Assembly (NCBI RefSeq): GCF_024347295.1
Contig: NZ_AP025458.1
Location: 2,666,001 to 2,730,000, forward strand
Direction of reading: 5' to 3'
From: Vibrio artabrorum
Lineage (GTDB): Bacteria > Pseudomonadota > Gammaproteobacteria > Enterobacterales > Vibrionaceae
DNA length: 64,000 bases
Positions within the stretch are counted from its first letter, which is position 1. Each line of letters starts with the position of its first letter. This document shows, one piece after another, positions 47,253-59,398 of this stretch. A program made the position numbers and the translations under genes. Under the pieces are notes generated by a model that ran no database searches, was not told where the DNA came from, and saw only the letters and a program-made list of their open reading frames with translations.

Positions 47253-47558
47253 TTACCAGCTAGCCTTACGAAGACCCGGAATCTCGCCTTTCATGCAAGC
47301 TTCGCGAACCTTAATACGGCTTAGACCGAATTTACGTAGGTAACCGTGTGGACGACCAGTTTGGTTGCAACGGTTGCGCTGACGTGATGCACTCGAATCA
47401 CGTGGAAGAGATTGCAGTTTAAGAACCGCATTCCAACGATCTTCTTCAGATGCGTTTACATCGCTAATGATAACTTTTAGCGCAGAACGCTTTTCAGCGA
47501 ACTTAGCTACTAGTTTTGCACGTTTAGCTTCACGTGCTTTCATTGATTGTTTAGCCAT
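47253..47558 (-). CDS. rpsN: 30S ribosomal protein S14 (zinc-free form)
   Basis: The start [20 protein letters not shown] gives 101 residues, the long C- form; a reading frame opening farther upstream runs into rplE and is rejected. The C-terminal part ([20 protein letters not shown]) lacks the CXXC pairs of the zinc form. S14 binds the 30S head. Spacing to rplE is 16 bases. Confidence 0.97.
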   Translation of the reverse strand: MAKQSMKAREAKRAKLVAKFAEKRSALKVIISDVNASEEDRWNAVLKLQSLPRDSSASRQRNRCNQTGRPHGYLRKFGLSRIKVREACMKGEIPGLRKASW

Positions 47559-47574
47559 AACAGTAACCCTACCC

Positions 47575-48114
47575 TTACTTACGGAATGGGAAGTTAAAGG
47601 CAGCCAGCAGAGCTCGGCCTTCCTCATCGGAACCCGCAGAAGTCGTGATAGTGATATCAAGACCGCGGACGCGATCGACTTTATCGTAGTCGATTTCCGG
47701 AAAGATGATTTGCTCGCGAACGCCCATGCTGTAGTTACCGCGTCCGTCAAAAGACTTAGCGCTAACACCACGGAAATCACGTACACGTGGAAGTGCGATA
47801 GAGATTAAACGCTCTAAAAATTCCCACATGCGCTCACCACGCAAGGTTACTTTACAACCAATTGGGTAGCCTTCACGAATTTTGAAACCAGCTACAGATT
47901 TACGCGCTTTAGTGATAAGTGGCTTTTGACCAGAGATCGTTGCCATATCAGATGCTGCGTTTTCTAGTAGTTTCTTATCGTTGATAGCTTCACCAACGCC
48001 CATGTTTAGGGTGATTTTCTCAATCCTAGGGACTTGCATGACGCTTGTGTAGCTGAACTCTTTGGTAAGCTCAGCGACTACAGACGACTTGTAGTAATCA
48101 TGCAGTTTCGCCAT
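47575..48114 (-). CDS. rplE: 50S ribosomal protein L5
   Basis: L5 binds 5S rRNA and contacts the P-site tRNA. The 179-residue protein begins [20 protein letters not shown] and has [11 protein letters not shown] and [21 protein letters not shown]. In E. coli the S8 repressor site lies near its start; a similar role here is inference. Confidence 0.98.
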   Translation of the reverse strand: MAKLHDYYKSSVVAELTKEFSYTSVMQVPRIEKITLNMGVGEAINDKKLLENAASDMATISGQKPLITKARKSVAGFKIREGYPIGCKVTLRGERMWEFLERLISIALPRVRDFRGVSAKSFDGRGNYSMGVREQIIFPEIDYDKVDRVRGLDITITTSAGSDEEGRALLAAFNFPFRK

Positions 48115-48138
48115 AGTAGAACTCCAAATTACTTCTAA

Positions 48139-48456
48139 TTAGTTAGAAACAGTTTCGCCGTTAGATTTGAAGAAACGAACTTTCTTACCATCTTCGATAC
48201 GGAAACCGATACGGTCTGCTTTACCAGTAGCCGCGTTAAAAACAGCAACGTTAGAAGCATCAATAGCTGCTTCTTGTTCAACGATGCCACCTTGTTGACC
48301 TAGAGCCGGAACCGGCTTTTGGTGTTTTTTAACAAGGTTGATGCCTTCAACGATAACTTTACCAGTTGTCAGAACCTTAGTTACTTTACCTTTCTTGCCT
48401 TTATCTTTACCAGCAAGAATGATTACTTCGTCATTACGACGGATTTTAGCTGCCAT
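48139..48456 (-). CDS. rplX: 50S ribosomal protein L24
   Basis: L24 starts 50S assembly. The 105-residue protein has the KOW motif near its start ([20 protein letters not shown]). It lies 11 bases after rplN and 24 bases before rplE. Confidence 0.98.
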   Translation of the reverse strand: MAAKIRRNDEVIILAGKDKGKKGKVTKVLTTGKVIVEGINLVKKHQKPVPALGQQGGIVEQEAAIDASNVAVFNAATGKADRIGFRIEDGKKVRFFKSNGETVSN

Positions 48457-48467
48457 GTTGCCGCTCC

Positions 48468-48839
48468 TTACAGAACTTCAGGTGCTAGTGATACAATCTT
48501 CATGAATTTCGCGTTACGAAGTTCACGAGTCACAGGACCAAAGATACGTGTGCCGACTGGTTGCTCAGTAGTGTCATTTAACAATACACAAGCATTACTG
48601 TCGAAGCGAATGACAGAACCGTCTGGGCGACGAACGCCTTTACGGGTGCGCACTACTACCGCCTTCAGAACATCACCTTTCTTTACTTTACCGCGAGGAA
48701 TCGCTTCCTTCACTGTAACCTTGATGACGTCACCGATATGTGCATAACGGCGGTGAGAGCCACCCAGAACCTTAATACACATTACCTTGCGCGCGCCAGA
48801 GTTATCTGCTGCGTCAAGTGTACTTTGCATCTGGATCAT
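48468..48839 (-). CDS. rplN: 50S ribosomal protein L14
   Basis: L14 forms part of the subunit interface and binds RsfS. The 123-residue protein begins [20 protein letters not shown] and has the signature region [20 protein letters not shown]. It is the first gene of the spc operon and is preceded by TAGCGGAGCACTAACA, very similar to the E. coli rplN leader. Confidence 0.98.
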   Translation of the reverse strand: MIQMQSTLDAADNSGARKVMCIKVLGGSHRRYAHIGDVIKVTVKEAIPRGKVKKGDVLKAVVVRTRKGVRRPDGSVIRFDSNACVLLNDTTEQPVGTRIFGPVTRELRNAKFMKIVSLAPEVL

Positions 48840-48908
48840 TGTTAGTGCTCCGCTAAATATTAAAACTAGACCCTCTCGGGTCGGGCTGCCTCTTTAAAAG
48901 GGACGCGA

Positions 48909-48917
48909 ATTGTACCA
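48909..48917 (-). promoter_or_regulatory. spc operon promoter (extended -10)
   Basis: On the minus strand TGGTACAAT is an extended -10 hexamer, followed by a GC-rich start region, about 70 bases before rplN. The -35 side is weak (TACCCA at 17 bases). The surrounding bases resemble the E. coli spc promoter region. Confidence 0.6.
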
Positions 48918-48940
48918 CCCTTTTTTTAAATTGGGTAGAC

Positions 48941-48980
48941 AAAAAATAAACGGCTCCAAAAATAATTTGGAGCCGTTTAT
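48941..48980 (-). terminator. Terminator of the S10 operon (after rpsQ)
   Basis: AAACGGCTCCAAA and TTTGGAGCCGTTT form a 13-base perfect stem with a five-base loop; on the minus strand a TATTTTTTG run follows. It separates the S10 operon from the spc operon. Confidence 0.9.
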
Positions 48981-49000
48981 AAGTTATAGAATCACAAAGA

Positions 49001-49255
49001 TTAAATCTTCGCTTTTTCTAGAACTTTAACCAATGTCCAAGACTTAGTCTTAGACAGAGGACGACACTCAGCGATTTCAACTTTGTCGCCTAGGCTACAA
49101 GTGTTGTCTTCGTCGTGTGCGTGTACTTTAGTCGTGCGTTTAACGTATTTACCGTAAATTGGGTGTTTTACAGTACGTTCGATAGCAACAACGATAGACT
49201 TGTCCATCTTGTCACTTACTACACGGCCTTGCTGGATGCGGTTAGTTTCGCTCAT
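49001..49255 (-). CDS. rpsQ: 30S ribosomal protein S17
   Basis: S17 binds the 5' domain of 16S rRNA. The 84-residue protein shows [20 protein letters not shown] and [19 protein letters not shown]. Its ATG overlaps the rpmC stop by one base (TAATG). It is the last gene of the S10 operon. Confidence 0.98.
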   Translation of the reverse strand: MSETNRIQQGRVVSDKMDKSIVVAIERTVKHPIYGKYVKRTTKVHAHDEDNTCSLGDKVEIAECRPLSKTKSWTLVKVLEKAKI

Positions 49256-49446
49256 TATGCGCCTGCCTTTTCAGTCAAAACAGTTTTCACACGTGCGATG
49301 TCACGGCGTACAGCTTTTAGAGTATGAGTTTGCTGAAGTTGACCAGTTGCAGCTTGCATGCGCAAGTTGAACTGTTCACGTAGCAAAGTCAATAGCTCAG
49401 CGTTAAGCTCTTCAACGTTCTTTTCGCGTAGATCTTGTGCTTTCAT
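49255..49446 (-). CDS. rpmC: 50S ribosomal protein L29
   Basis: The start [20 protein letters not shown] gives 63 residues as in E. coli; a GTG one codon upstream is less likely. L29 lies at the tunnel exit next to L23, a docking place for SRP and trigger factor. It overlaps the rplP stop (TGATG) and the rpsQ start by one base each. Confidence 0.97.
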   Translation of the reverse strand: MKAQDLREKNVEELNAELLTLLREQFNLRMQAATGQLQQTHTLKAVRRDIARVKTVLTEKAGA

Positions 49447-49856
49447 CACATCACCTGCTTAGTTACAAAAGTAGTTTTAACAGGCAGTTTACGTGCCGCT
49501 AGGCGGAACGCTTCACGTGCCAACTCTTCAGGTACGCCGTTCATCTCGTACATAACTTTGCCTGGTTGGATTTGAGCAACCCAGTACGCAACTGAACCTT
49601 TACCTTTACCTTGACGAACTTCAAGAGGCTTTTCAGTAATCGGTTTGTCTGGGAAAACACGGATCCAGATTTGACCTTGACGCTTAATGTGACGTGTCAT
49701 AGCACGACGTGCCGCTTCGATTTGACGTGCAGTCAGACGACCACGGCCAACAGCTTTAAGACCGAATTCGCCGAAGCTTACTTCAGTACCTTTAGCTAGA
49801 CCACGGTTACGACCAGTCATAACCTTGCGGAACTTAGTACGTTTTGGTTGTAGCAT
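49446..49856 (-). CDS. rplP: 50S ribosomal protein L16
   Basis: L16 organises the A-site region of the 50S subunit. The 136-residue protein begins [20 protein letters not shown] and has [22 protein letters not shown] and the [16 protein letters not shown] block. It follows rpsC after 11 bases. Confidence 0.98.
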   Translation of the reverse strand: MLQPKRTKFRKVMTGRNRGLAKGTEVSFGEFGLKAVGRGRLTARQIEAARRAMTRHIKRQGQIWIRVFPDKPITEKPLEVRQGKGKGSVAYWVAQIQPGKVMYEMNGVPEELAREAFRLAARKLPVKTTFVTKQVM

Positions 49857-49867
49857 CGTTCGACTCC

Positions 49868-50566
49868 TTACTTACGGCCTTTACGCTGCTTCTTAGGCTT
49901 ATCGCCTTTAGGCTCTACTGCGTTAGCAGCTGGCATACCGCCTAGAATCTCACCTTTGAAGATCCAAACTTTAATGCCGATCACACCGTATTGAGTGTGA
50001 GCCGAAGAAGTTGCGTAATCAATGTCTGCACGTAGAGTGTGTAGAGGCACACGGCCTTCACGGTACCACTCTGAACGTGCGATTTCAGCACCGCCAAGAC
50101 GGCCGCCTACTTGTACTTTGATGCCTTTAGCGCCTAGACGCATAGCATTTTGTACCGCACGCTTCATTGCACGACGGAACATAACACGACGCTCTAGTTG
50201 AGACGCGATGCTATCAGCTACAAGCTGACCATCTAGCTCAGGCTTACGTACTTCAGCGATGTTAATTTGCGCTGGTACACCTGCGATTTTAGCTACAGCT
50301 GCGCGTAGCTTCTCTACGTCTTCACCTTTCTTACCGATAACAACACCAGGACGAGCTGTGTGAATAGTCACACGGATGCTCTTCGCTGGACGTTCGATAA
50401 CGATACGAGATAATGATGCTTTTTGTAGTTCCTTGGTAAGGAACTGACGTACCTTGAAGTCGCCGTCTAGGTTGTCAGCGAATTCGTTGGTATTAGCAAA
50501 CCATGTAGCATTCCAAGGCTTGACGATGCCAAGACGAATACCATTAGGATGTACTTTCTGACCCAT
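49868..50566 (-). CDS. rpsC: 30S ribosomal protein S3
   Basis: S3 forms part of the mRNA entry tunnel. The 232-residue protein begins [20 protein letters not shown], contains a KH domain with [17 protein letters not shown] (about 73-87) and a basic tail ending [10 protein letters not shown]. It lies between rplV and rplP. Confidence 0.98.
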
Positions 50567-50584
50567 TGCTTACTCTCCTAGTCT

Positions 50585-50917
50585 TTAGCGATCTGCTACA
50601 ACAATAGTGATGTGGCTTGAACGCTTCAAGATACGATCCGCACGACCTTTAGCACGAGGCATAATGCGCTTCATGATAGGGCCCTCATCTACGAAGATTT
50701 TAGCGACATTTAGATCGTCGATATCTGCACCTTCGTTATGTTCCGCGTTAGCGATAGCTGACTCAAGAACTTTCTTAACCAATACAGCAGCTTTTTTGTT
50801 GCTGAAAGTTAGAATTTCTAGAGCCTGGTCTACCGACTTACCGCGAATTTGGTCTGCAACTAAGCGAGCTTTCTGTGGAGAAATACGAGCAAAGTTATGT
50901 TTAGCTAAAGCTTCCAT
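50585..50917 (-). CDS. rplV: 50S ribosomal protein L22
   Basis: L22 lines the exit tunnel; its beta-hairpin ([20 protein letters not shown]) reaches the constriction. The second of two adjacent ATG codons is chosen (110 residues) because GGAG lies six bases upstream, the proper spacing, and the family begins ME-A-KH. It follows rpsS after ten bases. Confidence 0.97.
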   Translation of the reverse strand: MEALAKHNFARISPQKARLVADQIRGKSVDQALEILTFSNKKAAVLVKKVLESAIANAEHNEGADIDDLNVAKIFVDEGPIMKRIMPRAKGRADRILKRSSHITIVVADR

Positions 50918-50927
50918 CATCTACTCC

Positions 50928-51218
<291 letters not shown>

Positions 51219-51225
51219 TTATAAA

Positions 51226-52050
51226 TTATTTAGTGCGACGACGTACGATGTACTTGTCAGTGCGCTTGTTCTTACGAGTCTTGAAGCCCTTAGTAGGAAC
51301 GCCCCAAGGAGATACTGGGTGACGACCACCAGATGTGCGGCCTTCACCACCACCATGTGGGTGATCCACCGGGTTCATTACTACACCACGTACGGTTGGA
51401 CGTACGCCGCGCCAGCGTGAAGCACCAGCTTTACCAAGTTCACGTAGCATATGCTCAGAGTTACCAACTTCACCGATCGTTGCACGACCTTCAGAAAGTA
51501 CTTTGCGCATTTCACCAGAACGTAGACGAATAGTTACGTATGCACCATCGCGAGCGATGATTTGAGCATAAGCACCAGCCGAACGAGCTAGTTGAGCACC
51601 TTTACCAGGCTTAAGTTCAACACAGTGTACAGTAGAACCTACTGGGATGTTGCGCATCGGCAGAGTGTTACCTGCTTTGATTGCAGCATCTACGCCAGAT
51701 TGAATCTGGTCGCCTGCGTTAACACCTTTAGGTGCAATGATGTAACGACGCTCACCGTCTGCGTACAGAACTAGAGCGATGTTAGCACTACGGTTTGGAT
51801 CGTATTCTAGACGCTCAACTTTCGCTGGAATGCCATCTTTAGTACGTTTGAAGTCAATTACACGGTAATGGTGCTTATGACCACCACCGATGTGACGTAC
51901 TGTAATACGACCGTTGTTGTTACGACCACCGTTCTTAGAGTTTTTCTCTAGAAGTGGTGCGTATGGCTTACCCTTGTGTAGGTCAGCGTTAACAACTTTA
52001 ACGACGTGACGACGACCAGGGGAAGTCGGCTTACATTTAACAATAGCCAT
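51226..52050 (-). CDS. rplB: 50S ribosomal protein L2
   Basis: L2 is needed for subunit joining and peptidyl transfer. The 274-residue protein shows the C-terminal [20 protein letters not shown] block, with the conserved histidine in HPHGGG, and a basic tail. It lies between rplW and rpsS. Confidence 0.98.
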   Translation of the reverse strand: MAIVKCKPTSPGRRHVVKVVNADLHKGKPYAPLLEKNSKNGGRNNNGRITVRHIGGGHKHHYRVIDFKRTKDGIPAKVERLEYDPNRSANIALVLYADGERRYIIAPKGVNAGDQIQSGVDAAIKAGNTLPMRNIPVGSTVHCVELKPGKGAQLARSAGAYAQIIARDGAYVTIRLRSGEMRKVLSEGRATIGEVGNSEHMLRELGKAGASRWRGVRPTVRGVVMNPVDHPHGGGEGRTSGGRHPVSPWGVPTKGFKTRKNKRTDKYIVRRRTK

Positions 52051-52064
52051 TTTTACTACTCCTG

Positions 52065-52367
52065 TTATTCCGCGCCGCCAACGAAGTCAAGATCTTGACC
52101 TTCTTTCAAAGTAACGTAGGCTTTCTTAACGTCTGAACGACGGCCTTCACGCATACCTTGACGTTTGGTCTTACCCTTTAATACAAGAGTATTTACAGAC
52201 TTAACTTCAACTTCAAATAGCTTTTCTACAGCTGCTTTGATCTCTTTCTTAGTTGCATCTTTAGCTACTTTGAAAACGATAGTGTTCGCTTTCTCAGCTG
52301 CCATAGTTGCTTTTTCAGAGATGTGCGGAGCACGTAGAACTTTTAAGATACGCTCTTCAGTGATCAT
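52065..52367 (-). CDS. rplW: 50S ribosomal protein L23
   Basis: L23 at the tunnel exit docks trigger factor and SRP. The 100-residue protein begins [20 protein letters not shown] and has the [21 protein letters not shown] stretch. Its start overlaps the rplD stop by four bases, showing coupling. Confidence 0.98.
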   Translation of the reverse strand: MITEERILKVLRAPHISEKATMAAEKANTIVFKVAKDATKKEIKAAVEKLFEVEVKSVNTLVLKGKTKRQGMREGRRSDVKKAYVTLKEGQDLDFVGGAE

Positions 52368-52966
52368 GCTAGCATCTCCTCAACTTGCTTAACTGCGTCA
52401 GCAGTCATTAGAACCTTGTCGAAAGCGATTAGTGACACTGGATCAATACCAGCAACATCACGTGCATCTACTTTGTATAGGTTACGAGCAGCTAAGAATA
52501 GATTTTCATCTACTTCGCCAGTCACAATCAGAACGTCGCTTAGCTCAAGCTCTTTAAGCTTAGCTGCAAGTTCTTTTGTTTTTGGTGCTTCTACAGAGAA
52601 GTTATCAACAACGATTAAACGCTCTTGACGAACTAGCTCAGAAAGAATGCTCTTCATAGCACCACGGTACATTTTTTTGTTTACTTTTTGGCTGTGATCT
52701 TGTGGTTTCGCAGCAAAAGTAACACCACCTGTACGCCAGATTGGGCTACGAATTGTACCAGCACGTGCGCGGCCAGTACCTTTTTGACGCCATGGCTTAG
52801 CGCCACCGCCAGATACTTCAGAACGAGTCTTTTGAGCACGAGTACCTTGACGAGCACCTGCTGCATATGCAACAACTACTTGGTGTACAAGAGCTTCGTT
52901 GAAGTCACGTCCGAAAGTAGTCTCGGAAACAGTTAGTGCATCAGCACCTTTAACCATCAATTCCAT
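52364..52966 (-). CDS. rplD: 50S ribosomal protein L4
   Basis: L4 lines the exit tunnel and in Gammaproteobacteria represses the S10 operon through its leader. The 200-residue protein has the tunnel loop with [20 protein letters not shown] (about 56-75). It lies between rplC and rplW. Confidence 0.98.
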   Translation of the reverse strand: MELMVKGADALTVSETTFGRDFNEALVHQVVVAYAAGARQGTRAQKTRSEVSGGGAKPWRQKGTGRARAGTIRSPIWRTGGVTFAAKPQDHSQKVNKKMYRGAMKSILSELVRQERLIVVDNFSVEAPKTKELAAKLKELELSDVLIVTGEVDENLFLAARNLYKVDARDVAGIDPVSLIAFDKVLMTADAVKQVEEMLA

Positions 52967-52982
52967 TACTTACTCCTAGACG

Positions 52983-53612
52983 TTATGCTTTAATAGCCGG
53001 TTTTACGATCACGTTTCCGCCTGTTGAGCCCGGTACTGCACCTTTAATAAGGAGTAGATTGCGCTCAGCGTCAACACGTACGATCTCTAGGTTTTGAGTC
53101 GTTACACGCTCAGCACCCATGTGACCTGCCATTTTCTTGCCTTTAAACACGCGGCCTGGAGTTTGACATTGGCCAATTGAACCCGGTGCGCGGTGAGACA
53201 AAGAGTTACCGTGAGTCATATCTTGAGTAGAGAAGTTCCAACGCTTGATAGCGCCTTGGAAGCCTTTACCTTTAGATGTACCAGTAACGTCTACTTTTTT
53301 AATTTCGTTGAAAAGTTCTACGTTTAGCTCAGCGCCAACTTCAAACTCTTCGCCGTTTTCTAAACGGAATTCCCAAAGACCGCGACCTGCTTCTACACCC
53401 GCTTTCGCGAAGTGACCAGCTTCAGGTTTAGTTACACGGTTAGCTTTCTTAGCACCAGTAGTTACTTGGATTGCTGCGTAGCCGTCTGTCTCAAGAGTTT
53501 TAACTTGAGAAATACGGTTCGCTTCAACCTCAACAACAGTTACTGGGATAGAAACGCCTTCTTCAGTAAATACGCGGGTCATACCCACTTTACGTCCGAC
53601 TAGACCAATCAT
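52983..53612 (-). CDS. rplC: 50S ribosomal protein L3
   Basis: L3 starts 50S assembly and its loop reaches the peptidyl transferase centre. The 209-residue protein begins [20 protein letters not shown] and has the loop [20 protein letters not shown], with the glutamine that is methylated by PrmB in E. coli. It follows rpsJ after 14 bases. Confidence 0.98.
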   Translation of the reverse strand: MIGLVGRKVGMTRVFTEEGVSIPVTVVEVEANRISQVKTLETDGYAAIQVTTGAKKANRVTKPEAGHFAKAGVEAGRGLWEFRLENGEEFEVGAELNVELFNEIKKVDVTGTSKGKGFQGAIKRWNFSTQDMTHGNSLSHRAPGSIGQCQTPGRVFKGKKMAGHMGAERVTTQNLEIVRVDAERNLLLIKGAVPGSTGGNVIVKPAIKA

Positions 53613-53626
53613 TATTCTTATCTCCC

Positions 53627-54185
<559 letters not shown>

Positions 54186-54190
54186 GATGC

Positions 54191-54218
54191 ATTATACAGA
54201 TCACACTTTAGTATGCAA
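54191..54218 (-). promoter_or_regulatory. S10 operon promoter
   Basis: TTGCAT (54213-54218) and TATAAT (54191-54196) on the minus strand are separated by 16 bases. It is a near-consensus sigma-70 promoter. Together with the leader and the tuf terminator it accounts for the 446-base gap between tuf and rpsJ. Confidence 0.8.
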
Positions 54219-54306
54219 GTGGTGTTAGGAAAATAATCGGAATATATTGAAAAAGGAGCTTGGGGAAATGTGGAGTATCACGCGATAAAAGAATGTTTCT
54301 CTCTAA

Positions 54307-54338
54307 ATAACAAAAGGGAAGCCGAAGCTTCCCTTTTC
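54307..54338 (-). terminator. Terminator of the str operon (after tuf)
   Basis: AAAAGGGAAGC and GCTTCCCTTTT form a strong stem with a short loop, about 47 bases after the tuf stop on the minus strand. A smaller CTCTTC-taat-GAAGAG hairpin lies between. Confidence 0.9.
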
Positions 54339-54384
54339 AGATGCGTGCTCTTCTAATGAAGAGTGTGCAAAAATCTAAATGCTA

Positions 54385-55569
54385 TTAAGCGAAGATTTTA
54401 GCTACAACACCAGCACCAACTGTACGGCCACCTTCGCGGATTGCGAAACGTAGACCTTCGTCCATTGCGATTGGAGCGATTAGCTCAACCGTCATTTGAA
54501 CGTTGTCACCTGGCATTACCATTTCTACGCCTTCTGGTAGAGTGATGTCGCCTGTTACGTCAGTTGTACGGAAGTAGAACTGTGGACGGTAACCTTTGAA
54601 GAAAGGTGTGTGACGGCCGCCTTCGTCTTTAGAAAGTACGTATACTTCAGACTCAAACTTAGTGTGTGGGTTGATAGAACCTTTCGCAGAAAGTACTTGA
54701 CCACGTTCAACGTCATCACGCTTAGTACCACGTAGAAGTGCACCAACGTTCTCACCTGCACGACCTTCGTCAAGCAGTTTACGGAACATTTCAACACCAG
54801 TACAAGTAGTAACAGTCGTCTCTTTGATACCAACGATTTCTACTTCGTCACCTACGCGTAGGATACCACGCTCGATACGACCAGTTACAACTGTACCACG
54901 ACCTTGAATTGAGAATACATCTTCAATTGGTAGTAGGAACGGTTGGTCTACTGCACGCTCTGGCTCAGGGATGTAAGAATCTAGTGCTTCTGCAAGCTCA
55001 ATGATCTTGTCTTCCCACTGCTTCTCGCCGTTTAGTGCGCCAAGTGCAGAACCTTGGATAACTGGTAGGTCATCACCAGGGAAGTCGTATTCAGAAAGAA
55101 GTTCACGAACTTCCATCTCAACTAGCTCTAGAAGCTCTTCGTCATCAACCATGTCACATTTGTTCATGAATACGATGATGTAAGGGATACCAACTTGACG
55201 ACCAAGTAGGATGTGCTCACGAGTTTGAGGCATAGGGCCGTCAGTCGCAGCAACAACTAGGATACCGCCGTCCATTTGTGCAGCACCAGTGATCATGTTT
55301 TTAACATAATCCGCGTGTCCTGGACAGTCTACGTGTGCGTAGTGACGTGCTGGAGTGTCGTACTCAACGTGAGAAGTTGCGATTGTGATACCGCGCTCAC
55401 GCTCTTCTGGAGCGTTATCGATAGATGCGAAATCTTTAGCAACACCGCCGTATACTTTTGCAAGAGTAGTACAGATAGCAGCAGTTAGAGTTGTTTTACC
55501 GTGGTCAACGTGGCCGATAGTACCAACGTTTACGTGCGGTTTCGTACGTTCAAATTTTTCTTTAGACAC
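54385..55569 (-). CDS. tuf: Elongation factor Tu
   Basis: EF-Tu brings aminoacyl-tRNA to the ribosome. The 394-residue protein has G1 GHVDHGKTT (19-27), G3 [13 protein letters not shown]4 NKCDMVDD and the effector region with [14 protein letters not shown]. It is the last gene of the str operon; a weak promoter of its own (TTGAAA-N16-TATTGC near 55663-55690) may lie in the 147-base gap after fusA. The second tuf copy usual in vibrios is not in the window. Confidence 0.98.
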   Translation of the reverse strand: MSKEKFERTKPHVNVGTIGHVDHGKTTLTAAICTTLAKVYGGVAKDFASIDNAPEERERGITIATSHVEYDTPARHYAHVDCPGHADYVKNMITGAAQMDGGILVVAATDGPMPQTREHILLGRQVGIPYIIVFMNKCDMVDDEELLELVEMEVRELLSEYDFPGDDLPVIQGSALGALNGEKQWEDKIIELAEALDSYIPEPERAVDQPFLLPIEDVFSIQGRGTVVTGRIERGILRVGDEVEIVGIKETTVTTCTGVEMFRKLLDEGRAGENVGALLRGTKRDDVERGQVLSAKGSINPHTKFESEVYVLSKDEGGRHTPFFKGYRPQFYFRTTDVTGDITLPEGVEMVMPGDNVQMTVELIAPIAMDEGLRFAIREGGRTVGAGVVAKIFA

Positions 55570-55716
55570 AATCGTGTTCCTTCCTAGTTATGATTCGCCA
55601 CGTTCATTATTGAGCGAGACGCGCCAGAAATTGCTATTTTATGCGCCAACTCTCGTTAGCGCAATATTTGGACGCATTGTTCTTTCAAAAAATGAAAAAA
55701 AATGCCTTCCTTTTGT

Positions 55717-57813
55717 TTAACCACGCTCTGCAATGATTGCTTTTGCAACATTGTTAGGCACTTCAGCGTACTCACTAAACTCCATAGAGTAAGAAGCACG
55801 ACCTTGTGTCGCAGAACGTAAATCAGTTGCGTAACCGAACATGACAGACAACGGAACTTGTGCACGAATTATCTTCAGGCCAGCTGTCCCCTCGTCCATA
55901 CCTTCGATGATGCCGCGACGACGGTTAATATCGCCAACAACGTCACCCATCCAGTCTTCTGGAGTCGTTACTTCAACTTTCATCATAGGCTCAAGCAGAA
56001 CCGGTTGCGCTTCAAGTGCACCCGTTCTGAAAGCCATAGAGGCAGCGATTGTAAACGCCATCTCACTTGAATCTGTTTCATGGTAAGAACCATCATATAG
56101 TGTAGCTTTGATATCCAAAACTGGATAGCCCGCAAGCACACCATTGTTCATCTGCTCTTCAACGCCTTTAGCCACTGAAGCGATAAACTCTTTCGGTACG
56201 ATACCATTGGCAATTTCATCCACAAATACAAAGCCTTCGCCAGCTTCTGATGGTTCCAGTTTCAGCCATACGTGACCGTACTGACCTTTACCACCATGTT
56301 CACGGATAAATTTACCTTCCGCTTTCGCTGTACCACGAATAGTCTCACGGTAAGCCACTTGCGGGTTACCAACGTTGCAGTTCACGCTAAATTCGCGCTT
56401 CATACGGTCAACGATGATATCTAAGTGTAGTTCACCCATACCAGAAATCAGAGTCTGGCCAGTTTCCGCATCCATATCAACGCGGAACGATGGGTCTTCC
56501 GCTGCTAGTTTACCTAGAGCGATCGTCATTTTATCTTGATCAGCTTGAGAGCTTGGCTCTACAACGATCTGAATCACTGGATCTGGGAACTCCATGCGCT
56601 CAAGAACAATCTTATGGTTCTGGTCACAAAGGGTTTCACCCGTAGTCACATCTTTCAAGCCAATGATGGCTGCGATGTCACCTGCTCGTACTTCTTTTAC
56701 TTCTTCACGCTTGTTTGAGTGCATTTGAACAATGCGACCTAAGCGTTCACGTTGTTTCTTCACAGAGTTGTAAGCTGTTTTACCGCTTTCAACAACACCA
56801 GAGTAAACACGGATGAAAGTTAAAGTACCAACGAATGGGTCTGTTGCAATCTTGAATGCTAGCGCCGAGAACGGTTCTTTATCGTCGGCATGACGCTCTA
56901 CTTCGTTCTCGTCTTCATCGATACCTTTAATTGCAGGTACATCGACTGGAGAAGGAAGAAAATCAACCACTGCATCGAGAACAGCTTGTACACCTTTGTT
57001 TTTGAATGCACTACCACAAGTAGCAAGTACGATTTCATTATTCAGGGTACGAGTACGAAGACCTTGTTTGATTTCAGCTTCGGTTAGTTCACCTTCTTCA
57101 AGGTACTTATCCATCAGCTCTTCATTTGCTTCTGCAGCAGCTTCAACCAATTCCGTACGATATTCTTCAGCCATTTCTTGCATGTCTGCAGGAATATCTT
57201 CGTACGTAAAAGTCATGCCTTGGTCAGCTTCGTTCCAGTTAATTGCCTTCATCTTGATAAGATCGACAACACCTTGGAAGTTTTCTTCAGCACCAATGTT
57301 TAGTTGAATTGGAACAGGCGTTGCGCCTAGGCGGTCCTTGATCTGTTCAACTACGCGCAAGAAGTCGGCGCCGGTACGGTCCATTTTATTAACGAAAACC
57401 ATACGTGGAACTTGGTACTTATCAGCTTGACGCCATACGGTCTCTGACTGAGGTTCAACACCAGATGAGCCACAGAACACAACAACGGCACCATCAAGTA
57501 CACGCAAAGAACGTTCTACTTCGATTGTGAAGTCAACGTGTCCAGGAGTGTCGATAATGTTGATACGGTGGTCCGAGAACTGAGCTTCCATACCACGCCA
57601 AAACGTAGTGGTTGCTGCTGAAGTGATCGTAATACCGCGCTCTTGCTCTTGCTCCATCCAGTCCATGGTTGCTGCACCATCGTGAACTTCGCCGATTTTG
57701 TGAGAAAGGCCAGTATAGAACAGAATACGTTCACTTGTGGTTGTTTTACCTGCATCTACGTGAGCAACGATACCGATGTTACGGTATTGCTCTATAGGAG
57801 TTTTACGAGCCAC
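55717..57813 (-). CDS. fusA: Elongation factor G
   Basis: EF-G moves tRNAs and mRNA after peptide-bond formation and splits ribosomes with RRF. The 698-residue protein has G1 AHVDAGKTT near residues 17-25, [31 protein letters not shown] and domain IV with [18 protein letters not shown]. It follows rpsG after an unusually long 167-base spacer that holds several hairpins. Confidence 0.98.
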   Translation of the reverse strand: MARKTPIEQYRNIGIVAHVDAGKTTTSERILFYTGLSHKIGEVHDGAATMDWMEQEQERGITITSAATTTFWRGMEAQFSDHRINIIDTPGHVDFTIEVERSLRVLDGAVVVFCGSSGVEPQSETVWRQADKYQVPRMVFVNKMDRTGADFLRVVEQIKDRLGATPVPIQLNIGAEENFQGVVDLIKMKAINWNEADQGMTFTYEDIPADMQEMAEEYRTELVEAAAEANEELMDKYLEEGELTEAEIKQGLRTRTLNNEIVLATCGSAFKNKGVQAVLDAVVDFLPSPVDVPAIKGIDEDENEVERHADDKEPFSALAFKIATDPFVGTLTFIRVYSGVVESGKTAYNSVKKQRERLGRIVQMHSNKREEVKEVRAGDIAAIIGLKDVTTGETLCDQNHKIVLERMEFPDPVIQIVVEPSSQADQDKMTIALGKLAAEDPSFRVDMDAETGQTLISGMGELHLDIIVDRMKREFSVNCNVGNPQVAYRETIRGTAKAEGKFIREHGGKGQYGHVWLKLEPSEAGEGFVFVDEIANGIVPKEFIASVAKGVEEQMNNGVLAGYPVLDIKATLYDGSYHETDSSEMAFTIAASMAFRTGALEAQPVLLEPMMKVEVTTPEDWMGDVVGDINRRRGIIEGMDEGTAGLKIIRAQVPLSVMFGYATDLRSATQGRASYSMEFSEYAEVPNNVAKAIIAERG

Positions 57814-57842
57814 GGTTGAATCCTCTTATTAGAGACTTAGGG

Positions 57843-57971
57843 ACTATTGCTATGCCTAGATTATGCGTTTAAAGCGATGCTTTAACTAAAAAGTGCTTGC
57901 CCTAGAAATAGCAATAGTTCCTAGCATAAGCATAGGAACTAAAGAAGTGCTGCAAGGAACCTTGCAGCACT
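57843..57971 (-). other. Structured rpsG-fusA spacer with several hairpins
   Basis: Four inverted repeats lie in the spacer: a perfect AGTGCTGCAAGG-aa-CCTTGCAGCACT (57946-57971), AGTTCCTA/TAGGAACT (57916-57940), TTAAAGC-gat-GCTTTAA (about 57868-57885), and a distant pair ACTATTGCTAT (57843-57853) with ATAGCAATAGT (57908-57918). On the minus strand the first stem is followed by TTCTTTAG, a weak terminator-like end. The distant pair competes with the second stem. Confidence 0.65.
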
Positions 57972-57980
57972 ATAAAGGTA

Positions 57981-58451
57981 TTACCAACGGTAATGTGCGA
58001 ACGCTTTGTTTGCGTCAGCCATGCGGTGAACGTCTTCACGTTTCTTAACCGCAGTACCTTTGTTCTCAGACGCATCTAGCATTTCAGCAGCTAGGCGTTG
58101 AGCCATAGATTTTTCACCACGCTTACGCGCAGCTTCAACTACCCAACGCATAGCAAGAGCGTTACGGCGAACCGGACGAACTTCTACAGGTACTTGGTAA
58201 GTTGAACCACCCACACGGCGAGATTTAACTTCTACCGCTGGGCGAACATTTTCAAGAGCTTCTTCAAATACAGCTAAGTGGTCTTTACCAGACTTCTCAG
58301 CCATTGAATCTAGTGCAGTGTAAACGATTTTTTCTGCAGTAGATTTCTTTCCGTCAACCATAAGGATGTTAACGAATTTTGCCAGCAATTCAGATTTGAA
58401 CTTAGGATCTGGAAGGATCTTACGCTGACCTATTACGCGACGACGTGGCAT
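57981..58451 (-). CDS. rpsG: 30S ribosomal protein S7
   Basis: S7 organises the 30S head and in E. coli represses the str operon through the rpsL-rpsG spacer. The 156-residue protein begins [20 protein letters not shown] and ends [18 protein letters not shown]. The 106-base spacer after rpsL would hold the S7 site, but I could not verify its fold. Confidence 0.98.
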   Translation of the reverse strand: MPRRRVIGQRKILPDPKFKSELLAKFVNILMVDGKKSTAEKIVYTALDSMAEKSGKDHLAVFEEALENVRPAVEVKSRRVGGSTYQVPVEVRPVRRNALAMRWVVEAARKRGEKSMAQRLAAEMLDASENKGTAVKKREDVHRMADANKAFAHYRW

Positions 58452-58557
58452 GGATATTCTCCGTTGTCTTCTTCAGGTTTTTTCCAAAACTTTTCAGAAT
58501 AATAAATAAAATAGTGTTTGGCCTTACTTAACGCTTTCTTTTAAAAAAGAAAATGCA

Positions 58558-58935
<378 letters not shown>

Positions 58936-59013
58936 CTAGCTCCTGAAATTTACTTGAAAGTAAGCTTTGTGAAAAATCTATTCCTAACTACAAGTCGTAA
59001 TTAGGGACGCAAA

Positions 59014-59042
59014 ATTCTATGCAGCAGTGGGAGGTGTGTCAA
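59014..59042 (-). promoter_or_regulatory. str operon promoter
   Basis: On the minus strand TTGACA (59037-59042) and TAGAAT (59014-59019) are separated by 17 bases, about 82 bases before rpsL. A leader hairpin CTAATTAC-gactt-GTAGTTAG lies between 58985 and 59006. Confidence 0.85.
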
Positions 59043-59114
59043 GAAATATACGGATCTTTTTTAGCCATCCAGAGCTCAGGACGGTAAAAAATTGACCAAA
59101 AGGATACAAGACAG

Positions 59115-59390
59115 TTACCAAGTCACTGATTTATCGTTTAAAACCGTCAGTTCAACAAACCCGTCAAAGTCCACCTGAGTAAATGAACTTGCCGCGAGCT
59201 GTTGTAAACCTCGACTATCGAGATCCGGTTTTAATACCGACACTTGCTCTACTGTGCAGATTTGAGTGAATAACTCATGATTAGGAAGACAAACATACAC
59301 TGAATCTTCAACCAAAAGGAATTGATCTTGTGGCTGAGAATAGGTCAATGCGAGTTTCAGTTTGTCGACTGATTTTACGATATGAAGCAT
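59115..59390 (-). CDS. tusB: Sulfur relay protein TusB (DsrH family)
   Basis: TusB is part of the TusBCD complex that relays sulfur from TusA to TusE for 2-thiouridine in tRNA. The start MLHIVKSVDKLKLALTYSQP gives 91 residues; a start eleven codons upstream would overlap tusC and is less likely. The C-terminal end is LTVLNDKSVTW. Genes run tusD-tusC-tusB into rpsL, as in E. coli. Confidence 0.9.
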   Translation of the reverse strand: MLHIVKSVDKLKLALTYSQPQDQFLLVEDSVYVCLPNHELFTQICTVEQVSVLKPDLDSRGLQQLAASSFTQVDFDGFVELTVLNDKSVTW

Positions 59391-59398
59391 AGCGTCCC

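Noticed and set aside
55570..55716. tRNA genes near tuf
   Set aside because: Vibrio tuf copies can lie near tRNA genes, but no cloverleaf or GTTCRA-type T-loop is seen in the spacers on either side.
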